Part shown: positions 1-8,443 of the stretch, one piece after another
Layout of the letters: every line of letters begins with the position of its first letter
Numbering within the stretch: position 1 is the stretch's first letter
Origin: Candidatus Kapaibacterium sp.
GTDB taxonomy: Bacteria > Bacteroidota > Ignavibacteria > Kapaibacteriales > UBA4661
Length of the DNA: 64,000 nucleotides
Assembly (NCBI GenBank): GCA_025455065.1
Contig: JALONG010000028.1
Coordinates: forward strand, 22,843 to 86,842
Reading direction: 5' to 3'
Notes under the pieces: generated by a model
Database searches by the model: none
Told to the model about the DNA's origin: nothing
Seen by the model: only the letters and a program-made list of their open reading frames with translations
Program-made: the position numbers and the translations under genes

Positions 1-711
1 AACGGAGTTCAAAATAATCCGTGCGCCTTTCTGGATCAGACCTTGTGCCTGCTCCTTCGTTGCAGCAACCGTACCAAGTACGAGGTTATGCCGGAGAACA
101 ATCTCGAAAATTTGGTCAATCACTTTTTTTACTTCGTCGTGCGCCGGACCGTCGTAAAAACCCATCGTCATAGCAAGGTCGCGTGGACCAATAACGAAGC
201 CATCTACACCCTTCACCTTGCACATTGCTTCCAGATTATCCATTGCTTTAATGTCCTCAATTTGCGGCAACACGAGCGTTTGTTCATTGGCAAAATTCAC
301 ATATTCGAGCTGCGATTTTTTGCCGAGCATATAATCTGAAGCCCTTACGGGACCTAGTCCACGCTCACCAAGCGGCGGGTATTTCATTGCGCGAACTAAT
401 TTTTCACAATCTTCCGCCGTGTTGCAACCCGGCATCATTACTCCCATTACGCCTAAATCCATGAACTGCAAAATCAGTTTTTCATCCAAACTACGCACCC
501 GCGCAAGCGGCGTAATTCCTACACTCTCGGCAGCACGAATCATGCCGTCGGCGTTGGAGGGCGTAATTGCGCCGTGTTCGCCGTCCAACATATAAAAATC
601 GAATCCCGCAAGACCGCAATACTCAGTAATTACGGGGTCGGTCGTAGGCGAAATCACACCGAAAATCGGCTGTCCTTTTTGGAGTTTGGTTCGTGCTTGG
701 TTTTCGCGCAT
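1..711 (-). CDS. HpcH/HpaI aldolase/citrate lyase family protein, C-terminus runs off the window
   Basis: Reverse-strand translation from the ATG at 709-711 gives MRENQARTKLQKGQPIFGVISPTTDPVITEYCGLAGFDFYMLDGEHGAITPSNADGM..., an HpaI-type TIM barrel with the D-GEHG motif; no stop before the edge. Confidence 0.85.
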   Translation of the reverse strand, partial: MRENQARTKLQKGQPIFGVISPTTDPVITEYCGLAGFDFYMLDGEHGAITPSNADGMIRAAESVGITPLARVRSLDEKLILQFMDLGVMGVMMPGCNTAEDCEKLVRAMKYPPLGERGLGPVRASDYMLGKKSQLEYVNFANEQTLVLPQIEDIKAMDNLEAMCKVKGVDGFVIGPRDLAMTMGFYDGPAHDEVKKVIDQIFEIVLRHNLVLGTVAATKEQAQGLIQKGARIILNSV

Positions 712-779
712 TGGAAGAAAGAGATAAGGGAAAAAGGATAAGGGCTTGGCAGCATTTTCAAGGCTCATTGAGTTGCGAT

Positions 780-1319
780 TTATCGTAAATCCTTCGCCGT
801 TCCATCGGCAATTTTCCGCTTGATAAATTCCATCAGCCCGCCCGAAGACGCAATTTCCGCCACAAACGGCGCAACAGGCAATGCCTGAGCCTCAAAGCCT
901 GTGGTGAGGTTTTTGATGATGCCTGTGTCAGGGTTAAATTCCAGTTCATCACCCGTTTTAACGTGCTTCACGATGTCTTTGCAGGTGATGAACGGCAAGC
1001 CATAATTGGTCGCATTGCGAAACTGCAAACGCGAGAAGGAATCCGCAAACACCGCTTGAATCCCCGCTCCCATCATGCCCGTAACAACGTGTTCAATGCT
1101 TTTGCCGCCGCCCGCAAAGTTATGTCCCGCCACGATGAACGTGTAGCCTTCGTTTTTGAAAGCATTTTCGGCATTAAATTGTTCATCAACACCCGCCATA
1201 ACCCATTTTGCGTTCTCCGCAGGGTCTATCGCGCTTGTCCAAAATTTTTGAATGATGATGTCGAACGCATACACGTATTTTTCCGACACCCATGCTTTTC
1301 CGCGTTGAATGTGAGCCAT
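780..1319 (-). CDS. 3-isopropylmalate dehydratase/aconitase small-subunit-like protein with divergent active-site motif
   Basis: LeuD-like swivel fold (FIVAGHNFAGGGKSIEHVV...AVFADSFSRLQFRNATNYGLPFI) next to a LeuC-like gene. Confidence 0.8.
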   Translation of the reverse strand: MAHIQRGKAWVSEKYVYAFDIIIQKFWTSAIDPAENAKWVMAGVDEQFNAENAFKNEGYTFIVAGHNFAGGGKSIEHVVTGMMGAGIQAVFADSFSRLQFRNATNYGLPFITCKDIVKHVKTGDELEFNPDTGIIKNLTTGFEAQALPVAPFVAEIASSGGLMEFIKRKIADGTAKDLR

Positions 1320-1330
1320 GTTGGTAGAGT

Positions 1331-1441
1331 GGTTACTTGGTTAGTTGGGGCTTAGTTACTTGGGGCTTGGTGCTTAGTTACTTGGGGCTTGGTTGCTTAG
1401 TTACTTGGGGCTTGGTTGCTTAGTTACTTGGGGCTTGGTTT
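1331..1441. repeat. Tandem repeat, ~23-bp unit GCTTGGTTGCTTAGTTACTTGGG
   Basis: Direct reading: about four consecutive near-identical units between the two hydro-lyase genes. Confidence 0.9.
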
Positions 1442-1467
1442 GTTGAGAATTATTGGGCTTCATTGCT

Positions 1468-2733
1468 TCACAATTCTCGTGGGTCAGAGATAACACCCGT
1501 CAATGCTGATGCGGCGACGACGGCTGGCGACGACAAATAAATCTGAGCATTTTTGCTGCCCATGCGCCCTTTCATATTGCGGTTTCCTGCGGAGAGAACG
1601 ATATCCCCATCGCCCGCCACGCCAGTGTGAATACCCGCACAAGCCGCACAACTCGGCGTGTCCACCGCTACACCGGCTTCCACAAGTGTCGTGATATAGC
1701 CAGCCTTCAGCGCATCCAAATACACCTGCGTACTTGCCGGAACAAGCAGGAAATTCACATCACGGTGTACTTGCTTGCCTTCAAGAATTTTTGCAATCAT
1801 CGCAATATCCTCCAAACGCCCATTGGTGCAGGTTCCAACGAATGCCTTGTTGAATTTTGTGCCGACAACTTTTTCAATCGGCGCAATGTCGTCGAGTTTG
1901 TCCGGCATAGCGACCGTCGGTCCGATGTTCGTTACGTCCACCTCATAGACCGCATCGTAATGCGCGTCTGCGTCGCTTGCAATCATGCTCCAATCGCCTT
2001 TTGCCCGTCCTTTCAGGTACTCTTTCGTCACCTCATCCGGCGCAACAATGCCGTTTTTCGCACCTAAATCCACCGTCATATTGCAGAGCGTCATGCGTCC
2101 CGCCATAGAAAGCGCATGAATAGCGGGTCCCTCGAACTCCAGCGTTTTGTAGATAAGATGCCCGTTCCAGTGCATCATGCCCATAATATGCAGCGACAAA
2201 TCTTTACCCATCACGTAAGGCTGCCACGTTCCGGTGATATGAAATTTCACCGATTCCGGCACACGAAACCAGCATTTGCCAATCGCCATCGCCACCGCAG
2301 CATCGCTCACGCTGACGGCATTGCCAACCGCACCAACCGCACCGTAGGTGTTCGCATGGGAATCCGTACCAATACTGACCGTTCCCGGAAGCACGTGTCC
2401 TTGCTCAACCATGATTTGATGCGCTATTCCCTGTTTTCCAAGGTCGTAAAAGTGCGTGATATTATGCTCACGGACTACCTCGCGCCATTCGTTGAGCATG
2501 GTCGCAAACTGAGCCGTTGGCGGCGGAACAAGGTGGTCGGAAACACAGATAACACGGTCTTTGTCAAAGACTTCCGTTTTGCCGAGTTCGTGCAAGGCAG
2601 TAAAGGTCTGCTTTCCAAGATAATCCATCGTCATAACGGTATAAATATCCGTCCAGACAAGTTCAGCAGGGCGCACGGAATCTCGTCCGCTTTGCTGTGC
2701 CATGATTTTTTCGGTGATGGTCATTCCGGGCAT
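1468..2733 (-). CDS. 3-isopropylmalate dehydratase large-subunit-like (aconitase superfamily) protein
   Basis: 421 aa; Fe-S ligand motifs FVGTCTNGR and SCAACAG; DSH and GNRNMKGRMG motifs. Confidence 0.87.
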   Translation of the reverse strand: MPGMTITEKIMAQQSGRDSVRPAELVWTDIYTVMTMDYLGKQTFTALHELGKTEVFDKDRVICVSDHLVPPPTAQFATMLNEWREVVREHNITHFYDLGKQGIAHQIMVEQGHVLPGTVSIGTDSHANTYGAVGAVGNAVSVSDAAVAMAIGKCWFRVPESVKFHITGTWQPYVMGKDLSLHIMGMMHWNGHLIYKTLEFEGPAIHALSMAGRMTLCNMTVDLGAKNGIVAPDEVTKEYLKGRAKGDWSMIASDADAHYDAVYEVDVTNIGPTVAMPDKLDDIAPIEKVVGTKFNKAFVGTCTNGRLEDIAMIAKILEGKQVHRDVNFLLVPASTQVYLDALKAGYITTLVEAGVAVDTPSCAACAGIHTGVAGDGDIVLSAGNRNMKGRMGSKNAQIYLSSPAVVAASALTGVISDPREL

Positions 2734-2743
2734 AATCGGTCAA

Positions 2744-2770
2744 GGGATAAGGGATGAAGGATAAGGGGTG
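2744..2770. repeat. Short heptamer repeat (GGATAAG/GGATGAA)
   Basis: ggataagggatgaaggataagg upstream of the minus-strand start. Confidence 0.7.
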
Positions 2771-2833
2771 TAGATTTTATGCGTATTTGAGAGAGTTTTG
2801 TGTGTTTGAAGAGCATCATACTCCATACGTTCT

Positions 2834-3310
2834 TCAAATTGCTGCGACGCGGCGTTCTTCAATCATCGTTAATCCCTCAAACTGCCCATTGCGACTATGT
2901 TGCCACGTGCGCATACGGTGACCGTCTTCGATAAGCGTGATGATTTCAAACAGCATTGTTCCCGGTTCGCTTTTGTATGTCCAATAGAGGTTGATAACGT
3001 CGTTGCCGGACTCCCACGCCTCGCCCTTGATGCGCGGGTTATCGAATTGCAAGCGGTCATTTTCGTCAAAATAAGACGTGCCGAAATCGTGGAACTCGCG
3101 TTTTCCGCTCTCCCATGTATATTCATTTGTTTGTGACCACTCGTTGCCGACGAGCTTCAGTGTAAGACGGCTATTGTGTTTGTCAATAACCTCGCCCTTT
3201 GGATTGATGCGCGTGTAAGTACCTTCCCAGATACCCTCATGTTTAGGAAAAATTGACAGTGCCATGGTTGTAAGAAAGAATTGTGAACACAAAAACAGTA
3301 GTTTCACCAA
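2834..3310 (-). CDS. Hypothetical protein, lipocalin/DUF3598-like appearance
   Basis: 158-aa ORF (FPKHEGIWEGTYTRINPKGEVIDKH...); start may be the internal Met at MALSIFPKHEG. Confidence 0.55.
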   Translation of the reverse strand: MVKLLFLCSQFFLTTMALSIFPKHEGIWEGTYTRINPKGEVIDKHNSRLTLKLVGNEWSQTNEYTWESGKREFHDFGTSYFDENDRLQFDNPRIKGEAWESGNDVINLYWTYKSEPGTMLFEIITLIEDGHRMRTWQHSRNGQFEGLTMIEERRVAAI

Positions 3311-3325
3311 TCTAGGTTTTGCGCG

Positions 3326-3976
3326 TCAAAATCTCTTGTAAATAATTGGCATGGAGTACGGCGTAATCTGTTTCCCGTCTTTGATAAGCAGTTCCATCAC
3401 ACTAAAGGAATCTTTCGCAATCGTTTCTTCGAGGGTAAAACTGCCGCCCGGAAATTCATTGGGCGCTTTGATATAAAAACTTTTTGCTTCGGCATTATAC
3501 GTGTACAAGGTAGGTTTGAAGCTGGGTGAGAGTTTCAGGTCGTTGTAATCGAAGCGCAAATTTGCGTTATCGTTGCGAATGTCTTTCACGGGAATTGTCT
3601 TTGGAATCTGTATGGAATGGAGCTTCACAGCACCATTCTCTTCCGTGAACCAGAACAAATACGGCTTCACAACGGTATCTTGCGGCTTATCGGGATAGAC
3701 GTAGTAACTTTCTTCAAGGATGTAGAAGCCTTGATAATTCACGGGTTTGCCCGTTATTTTGTCATCGGCAAGGCGATTAACGTGCTTTGCGTAAGGGTGA
3801 ATTTGTTTTCCCGCTTTGCGCTCTTGCTCGACTTGTTCACGGTTGTCGAGGTCGCCTTGGATGTACTGTTTGAAAAGGTCGAAGGGTTTCATGGAAGCCT
3901 GTTGTTGGGAGAAAATTGGAATTGCAGCACAAAGAACAAGTGCTGCAGATACGAGGTTTCGTGCGGTTTTGAGCAT
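3326..3976 (-). CDS. Hypothetical secreted protein
   Basis: 216 aa with signal-peptide-like N-terminus MLKTARNLVSAALVLCAAIPIFSQQQ. Confidence 0.6.
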   Translation of the reverse strand: MLKTARNLVSAALVLCAAIPIFSQQQASMKPFDLFKQYIQGDLDNREQVEQERKAGKQIHPYAKHVNRLADDKITGKPVNYQGFYILEESYYVYPDKPQDTVVKPYLFWFTEENGAVKLHSIQIPKTIPVKDIRNDNANLRFDYNDLKLSPSFKPTLYTYNAEAKSFYIKAPNEFPGGSFTLEETIAKDSFSVMELLIKDGKQITPYSMPIIYKRF

Positions 3977-3995
3977 GGTATAAATAAGAAAAATA

Positions 3996-4388
3996 TTAAA
4001 ATTCGTAGCCTTGCGCTATCCAATAGTGCCAATCTTCAATAGCTTGCTGGGTTTCGTCATCAACGTCAATGCCCTGTAATTGCGCCAATGGAACAGCGAC
4101 TTCTTTCTTTTTCCATTGCACAAGAACAAGTATCTCATGCATACAATCATCTTCATCGCCCATTTCGATGACAGTTACTTTCTCGCCTTCATCAAGCACA
4201 GATACACTGCGCTTTTCCGTACAGACCGCCTTAAATGGGAATGAGAGAGTGTCTTGGAGATAGTAATACCAGCCCATCGCCCGTTCAGATTCATCATAAG
4301 CATCAACAACAATATCGTAATTTATGCGATGTTCGCGTTCCTCGTCTTTTCCGGGTCGCGTTTTTGTAAGTTTGTGGATGTTAGCCAT
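3996..4388 (-). CDS. Calcium-binding protein, CcbP-like family
   Basis: 130 aa; INYDIVVDAYDESERAMGWYYYLQDTLSFPFKAVC and acidic stretches resemble CcbP-type small proteins. Confidence 0.65.
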   Translation of the reverse strand: MANIHKLTKTRPGKDEEREHRINYDIVVDAYDESERAMGWYYYLQDTLSFPFKAVCTEKRSVSVLDEGEKVTVIEMGDEDDCMHEILVLVQWKKKEVAVPLAQLQGIDVDDETQQAIEDWHYWIAQGYEF

Positions 4389-4415
4389 AACATGAATTCA
4401 AAGTAAAAAAATGAG

Positions 4416-4925
4416 TTACAAAACATAATCACCATGCTTCTGCAAATAAGCAACCAAGCCGCCTTCAGCCAAAATATCAATCATCACCTGCGGCATTTTT
4501 GTTGCTTTGTAGGTTATTCCTGTGTTCGTATCGGTTACGCTTCCTTCCAGTAAATTTACCTCCAAAACCGCACCATTGCTAATGTTGTGGTCGGGAATTT
4601 CCAAGAGCGGCAAGCCGATATTGATAGCATTGCGAAAGAAAATTCGAGCGAAGTATCGTGCAATAACAACAGAAACTCCCACCACTTTCAGCGCAATCGG
4701 CGCTTGTTCACGCGACGAACCGCACCCAAAATTATCCCCCGCAACGATGATGTCTCCTTGCTTGACGCGGTTTTTGAAGTCAGGGTCAATATCCTCCATC
4801 ACGTGCGCCGCTAGCGACTGCACATCAAGAGTTTTGGTGTATTTGCCGGGAATGATGCGGTCGGTGTCAATGTTGTCGCCCATTGCGCCGGAATAGGCAT
4901 GAACAGTGCCTTGGAAGGTAGCCAT
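4416..4925 (-). CDS. 3-isopropylmalate dehydratase small-subunit-like protein (canonical motif)
   Basis: MATFQGTVHAYSGAMGDNIDTDRIIPGKY...NFGCGSSREQAPIALK; the supplied ORF to 5033 extends through the heptamer repeat, so the internal Met is preferred. Confidence 0.88.
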   Translation of the reverse strand: MATFQGTVHAYSGAMGDNIDTDRIIPGKYTKTLDVQSLAAHVMEDIDPDFKNRVKQGDIIVAGDNFGCGSSREQAPIALKVVGVSVVIARYFARIFFRNAINIGLPLLEIPDHNISNGAVLEVNLLEGSVTDTNTGITYKATKMPQVMIDILAEGGLVAYLQKHGDYVL

Positions 4926-4932
4926 AAAGAAG

Positions 4933-5002
4933 GGATAAGGGATGAAGGATAAGGGATGAAGGATAAGGGATGAAGGATAAGGGATGAAGGATAAGGGATA
5001 AA
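4933..5002. repeat. Heptamer tandem repeat, alternating GGATAAG/GGATGAA, ten units
   Basis: Counted directly: ggataag ggatgaa alternating from 4933 to 5002. Confidence 0.93.
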
Positions 5003-5033
5003 ATTTATTCCGTGCGTGATTTCGATGCACCAA

Positions 5034-6287
5034 TCACAAAAACTCTGCGGGGTCAGTAATCACGCCCTTGAGAGCCGATGCCGCCACCACTGCCGCCGAA
5101 CCCAGATAAATCCTGGCGTTGGGGTTGCCCATGCGTCCTTTGAAATTACGATTTGCCGTTGAAATCACCGTTTCGCCATCGCCCGGAACGCCCAGATGCG
5201 CACCCACACACACGCCACAAGCCGCATTGGTAAAGGTCGCACCAGCTTCCATCAGCGTTTGCATCGTGCCATCGTTCATTGCCGCCAAAAAAACATTTTT
5301 CGACGCTGGAGTGATAAGCAAACGTACGTTGGGGTGAATATGCCGCCCACGCAGTATTTGTGCGGCTTCGCGGAGGTCTTCCAAACGAGCGTTCACACAA
5401 CTTCCAATAAAAGCATATTGGATTTTTGTGCCTTCCACCACCGAAATTTCCTGCACATTATCGGGCGAATTTGGCACGGCTACTTGCGGACGAAGCGAGG
5501 AAACATCGAAGGTGTAGTGCTTTGCATATTCAGCGTCCGCATCGGGAAAAATTGGCGTGAAGTCGTAATCAAGCCCAAACTCAAGTTTCAAGCCATTGGG
5601 ATGCACAATACCCGTTTTTGCACCCATTTCGGCAGACATATTCGCAATCGTCATACGGCTGGAAAGCGAGAGCGGATGCAGTGCTGAGCCACAAAACTCA
5701 ATGGCTTGATACGTCGCACCCGAAATCGAAAGCTGCCCTGTGGTGAAGAGTATCAAGTCCTTCGCCGTTACGCCCTTTTGCAGCCTACCAGTGTACTCAA
5801 TTTTCACCGTTTGCGGCACTTTGAGCCAAATTTTTCCCGTCAGCATCACCGCCGCTAAATCCGTCGAACCAACACCCGTCGCAAATGCCCCCAAGCCCCC
5901 GTAGGTACAGGTGTGCGAGTCTGCGCCGACAAATAAATCTCCAGGCTTGACGAACTGCTCTTCCACCATAATTTGATGGCAAATTCCCGCACCGACATCA
6001 AAAAGCGGGCATCCCTGCTCGGCAGCAAATTCGCGCATCATCACGTGGAGGTTTGATATTTTCTCCGTTGGAGCAGGTGCGGCGTGGTCAATCACGAGCG
6101 GAAATCGCGCAGGATTCCAAACTTTTTTACCGCTTGTGCCGACCATTTCCCGAAATGCCTTGATTGCATATGGCGCGGTTGTGTCGGTAGCCATGATGCA
6201 ATCCACGTTCACAACCGTTAGTTCGCCCTGATACACATCGCGCCCCGAGCGGGCGGAGAGGATTTTTTCGCTGATGGTTTGTCCCAT
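5034..6287 (-). CDS. 3-isopropylmalate dehydratase large-subunit-like protein
   Basis: 417 aa; FIGSCVNAR, ACGVCVG, GADSHTCTYG motifs. Confidence 0.88.
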   Translation of the reverse strand: MGQTISEKILSARSGRDVYQGELTVVNVDCIMATDTTAPYAIKAFREMVGTSGKKVWNPARFPLVIDHAAPAPTEKISNLHVMMREFAAEQGCPLFDVGAGICHQIMVEEQFVKPGDLFVGADSHTCTYGGLGAFATGVGSTDLAAVMLTGKIWLKVPQTVKIEYTGRLQKGVTAKDLILFTTGQLSISGATYQAIEFCGSALHPLSLSSRMTIANMSAEMGAKTGIVHPNGLKLEFGLDYDFTPIFPDADAEYAKHYTFDVSSLRPQVAVPNSPDNVQEISVVEGTKIQYAFIGSCVNARLEDLREAAQILRGRHIHPNVRLLITPASKNVFLAAMNDGTMQTLMEAGATFTNAACGVCVGAHLGVPGDGETVISTANRNFKGRMGNPNARIYLGSAAVVAASALKGVITDPAEFL

Positions 6288-6293
6288 GATGTT

Positions 6294-7496
6294 TTACATT
6301 TTAATGATATTTTGCTCTTCCAATGCCTGTATTTCTGTGTCATCCAAGCCCAAATCACCTAAAATTTCCCGTGTATGCTCACCAATCTGTGGAGGATTCA
6401 TCGTTAATGAAAACTCTGTACCACCCATTTCAAGCGGTATTTTGGGCAATTTTGTGCGCGTTCCGTCGGGAAGCAAGGTTTCAAGCAGGCTGCCGCCCTC
6501 ATTAAGCTGCACATCATCAAACAAATCTTCGGGTCGGGCAATCGGTGCAAAGGTAATATCTGCCTCCTCGCAACGGCTGATGATTTCTGCCTTCGTGAAT
6601 GTTCGCATCATTGTTTCAACGGCCGGCAAAAACCATTCGCGCTCGGCAATGCGGTCATTATTGGTCGTGAGGCGCTCATCATTCAGCCAATCGTCTCTGT
6701 CAAATGCTTTGCAAAAGCGCTCCCAATGTTTTTCGCTGATAAGCCCCACAAACACTGCATCGCCGTCTTTGGTATCGAATGTGCGGTAAACCGACCACGC
6801 GCTAACCCGCGCAGGCATTGGCGGTACAGGCTCTTTCGTGATTGCGCCGTACGCCATATGCTGCCCCATGAGAAACGCTGTCGTTTCAAAGAGTGCGCTT
6901 TTGACGAATGTCCCCTTGCCTGTTTGATTACGCTCGTGCAGTGCTGCGAGAATACCAATCACCCCAAACATTCCGCCCGTAATATCCACAACGGACGTTC
7001 CAGCGCGAAGCGGCATCCCAACTGGTCCTGTCATGTATGCCAATCCGCCCATCATCTGCACGACTTCATCCATCGCATGGCGCTTTTCGTAGGGACCGGA
7101 AAGAAAGCCCTTGAGCGAACAGTAAATCAGGCGTGGATTAAGCACAGATAATGTTTCGTAGCCATAGCCAAGTCGCTCCATCGTGCCGGGTCCGAAATTT
7201 TCAACGAGAATATCTGCACCTTCTACAAGCCGCATAATCACTTGCTTTCCGGCTTCGGACTTAATATCAATCGCCAAACTTTGTTTGTTTCGATTGTAAA
7301 AGGAGAAATATCCCGTTCCAAAACCCCGCAAACGCCGCGTAGAATCACCTTCCGGCGGCTCAATGTGCATGACTGACGCGCCCATATCCGCCAAGAGCAG
7401 ACCGCAAGCGGGTCCCATAACGGCGTGGGTAAATTCGAGAACGGTGATGCCCTGTAATGGTGCGCCGTGTACGCTTTTTTCTGTTTCATTCTTCAT
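6294..7496 (-). CDS. CaiB/BaiF (class III) CoA-transferase
   Basis: 400 aa; LQGITVLEFTHAVMGPACGLLLADMGASVMHIEPPEGD, LVENFGPGTMERLGYGYETL, Asp in RHAMDEVVQMMGG. Confidence 0.93.
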   Translation of the reverse strand: MKNETEKSVHGAPLQGITVLEFTHAVMGPACGLLLADMGASVMHIEPPEGDSTRRLRGFGTGYFSFYNRNKQSLAIDIKSEAGKQVIMRLVEGADILVENFGPGTMERLGYGYETLSVLNPRLIYCSLKGFLSGPYEKRHAMDEVVQMMGGLAYMTGPVGMPLRAGTSVVDITGGMFGVIGILAALHERNQTGKGTFVKSALFETTAFLMGQHMAYGAITKEPVPPMPARVSAWSVYRTFDTKDGDAVFVGLISEKHWERFCKAFDRDDWLNDERLTTNNDRIAEREWFLPAVETMMRTFTKAEIISRCEEADITFAPIARPEDLFDDVQLNEGGSLLETLLPDGTRTKLPKIPLEMGGTEFSLTMNPPQIGEHTREILGDLGLDDTEIQALEEQNIIKM

Positions 7497-7499
7497 ACA

Positions 7500-7943
7500 T
7501 TATCTTTCATCCTTTTTGAGCCAATCACCAATACCATACGGGTCTGGAAGTGGCGCAGATACGTGTTCTTGGCGGATTTGCCACATTTCTTCGGCGTTTT
7601 TACGAAGAACAAAGGTTGCGCGAAATGTTTGCTCGAAAACTTTTCCTTTCACATTCACGCGCAGTTGCAAAATCCCCGCAACCCAAGCCATAGAGCCGCT
7701 TTCCTCAGAATACGGACCTTCCGTCCACGTGATGGATTCGAGTGCCATTGGCGCAGCATTAAAATCACGCCAACCTTTGAAGATATTTTCCGTGCCAAGC
7801 GTGGAATAGCGCGGTCCTTCGACAAAAACGTACGTGTCCGCGCCTTCGACGTAAGCGGCGCAAATTGCCTCGTAATCTTTGCGAATAATTGCCTCGTAGA
7901 AAGCATCAATACTCTCTTTTGGTGTCTTCATTTCATCCTTCAT
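7500..7943 (-). CDS. SnoaL-like/NTF2-fold protein
   Basis: 147 aa; MKTPKESIDAFYEAIIRKDYEAICAAYVEGADTYVFVEGPRYSTLG... Confidence 0.75.
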   Translation of the reverse strand: MKDEMKTPKESIDAFYEAIIRKDYEAICAAYVEGADTYVFVEGPRYSTLGTENIFKGWRDFNAAPMALESITWTEGPYSEESGSMAWVAGILQLRVNVKGKVFEQTFRATFVLRKNAEEMWQIRQEHVSAPLPDPYGIGDWLKKDER

Positions 7944-7964
7944 ACGTTATCATTCATCCTTTCT

Positions 7965-8324
7965 TTAGGTTCTTCCCAATTCTTCGGCAATATCCGCCAA
8001 ATCGCGGTGTGCTTCAGGGTTTTGCAATGCTTCGTGTTCTTGCTGGACGATGCGCAAAATACGGGCTACATATTCTGCGTGCCAGCGTTGGCGCTCGTCG
8101 GCGGCTTCGGGGCTTGGGCGGTATGCTTCAATATCAGCACGCGAGATTGTGCCTTTTTGCTCCAAAAGCCGTTCCAGCGTGTCGAATCGCTCGTGCATGA
8201 CAGCGAGTTCGCCCGCCACAGCCATAGTGATTGCCAAAACCCGCTCTACGGCTGGGTCGTCGAAAAAATACGGTCGCTTCCCTTTGCTCTTGGCATTAGC
8301 AAGCGCGATGACGTTGAGTTCCAT
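7965..8324 (-). CDS. Hypothetical small helical protein
   Basis: 119-aa ORF in the same orientation and tight spacing as its neighbours. Confidence 0.65.
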   Translation of the reverse strand: MELNVIALANAKSKGKRPYFFDDPAVERVLAITMAVAGELAVMHERFDTLERLLEQKGTISRADIEAYRPSPEAADERQRWHAEYVARILRIVQQEHEALQNPEAHRDLADIAEELGRT

Positions 8325-8325
8325 T

Positions 8326-8393
8326 TGGTTACTTGGTTTAGTTGGTTGAGTTAGTCATTAGTCATTAGCCATTGGTCATTAGTCATTGGTCGT
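8326..8393. repeat. Heptamer tandem repeat (TTAGTCA/TTGGTCA family)
   Basis: ttagtcattagtcattagccattggtcattagtcattggtc. Confidence 0.85.
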
Positions 8394-8443
8394 GTGTGCC
8401 TTTCCAAAGCCTTCATAATTCATACGTTATCCTTTATACTTTC

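Noticed and set aside
43-339. 98-aa plus-strand ORF
   Set aside because: Antisense to the HpcH/HpaI aldolase, whose frame is clearly coding
1331-1441. Possible CRISPR array
   Set aside because: Units are contiguous ~23-bp tandem repeats with no unique spacers and no cas genes nearby
4926-5033. N-terminal extension of the second LeuD-like ORF
   Set aside because: It is translated heptamer repeat (LSFIPYPSSLILHPLSFIPYP); the internal Met gives the family N-terminus
7467-8354. 295-aa plus-strand ORF
   Set aside because: Antisense to the CoA-transferase end, SnoaL-like and 119-aa genes; includes translated repeats (SFILF, HTLSFIL)
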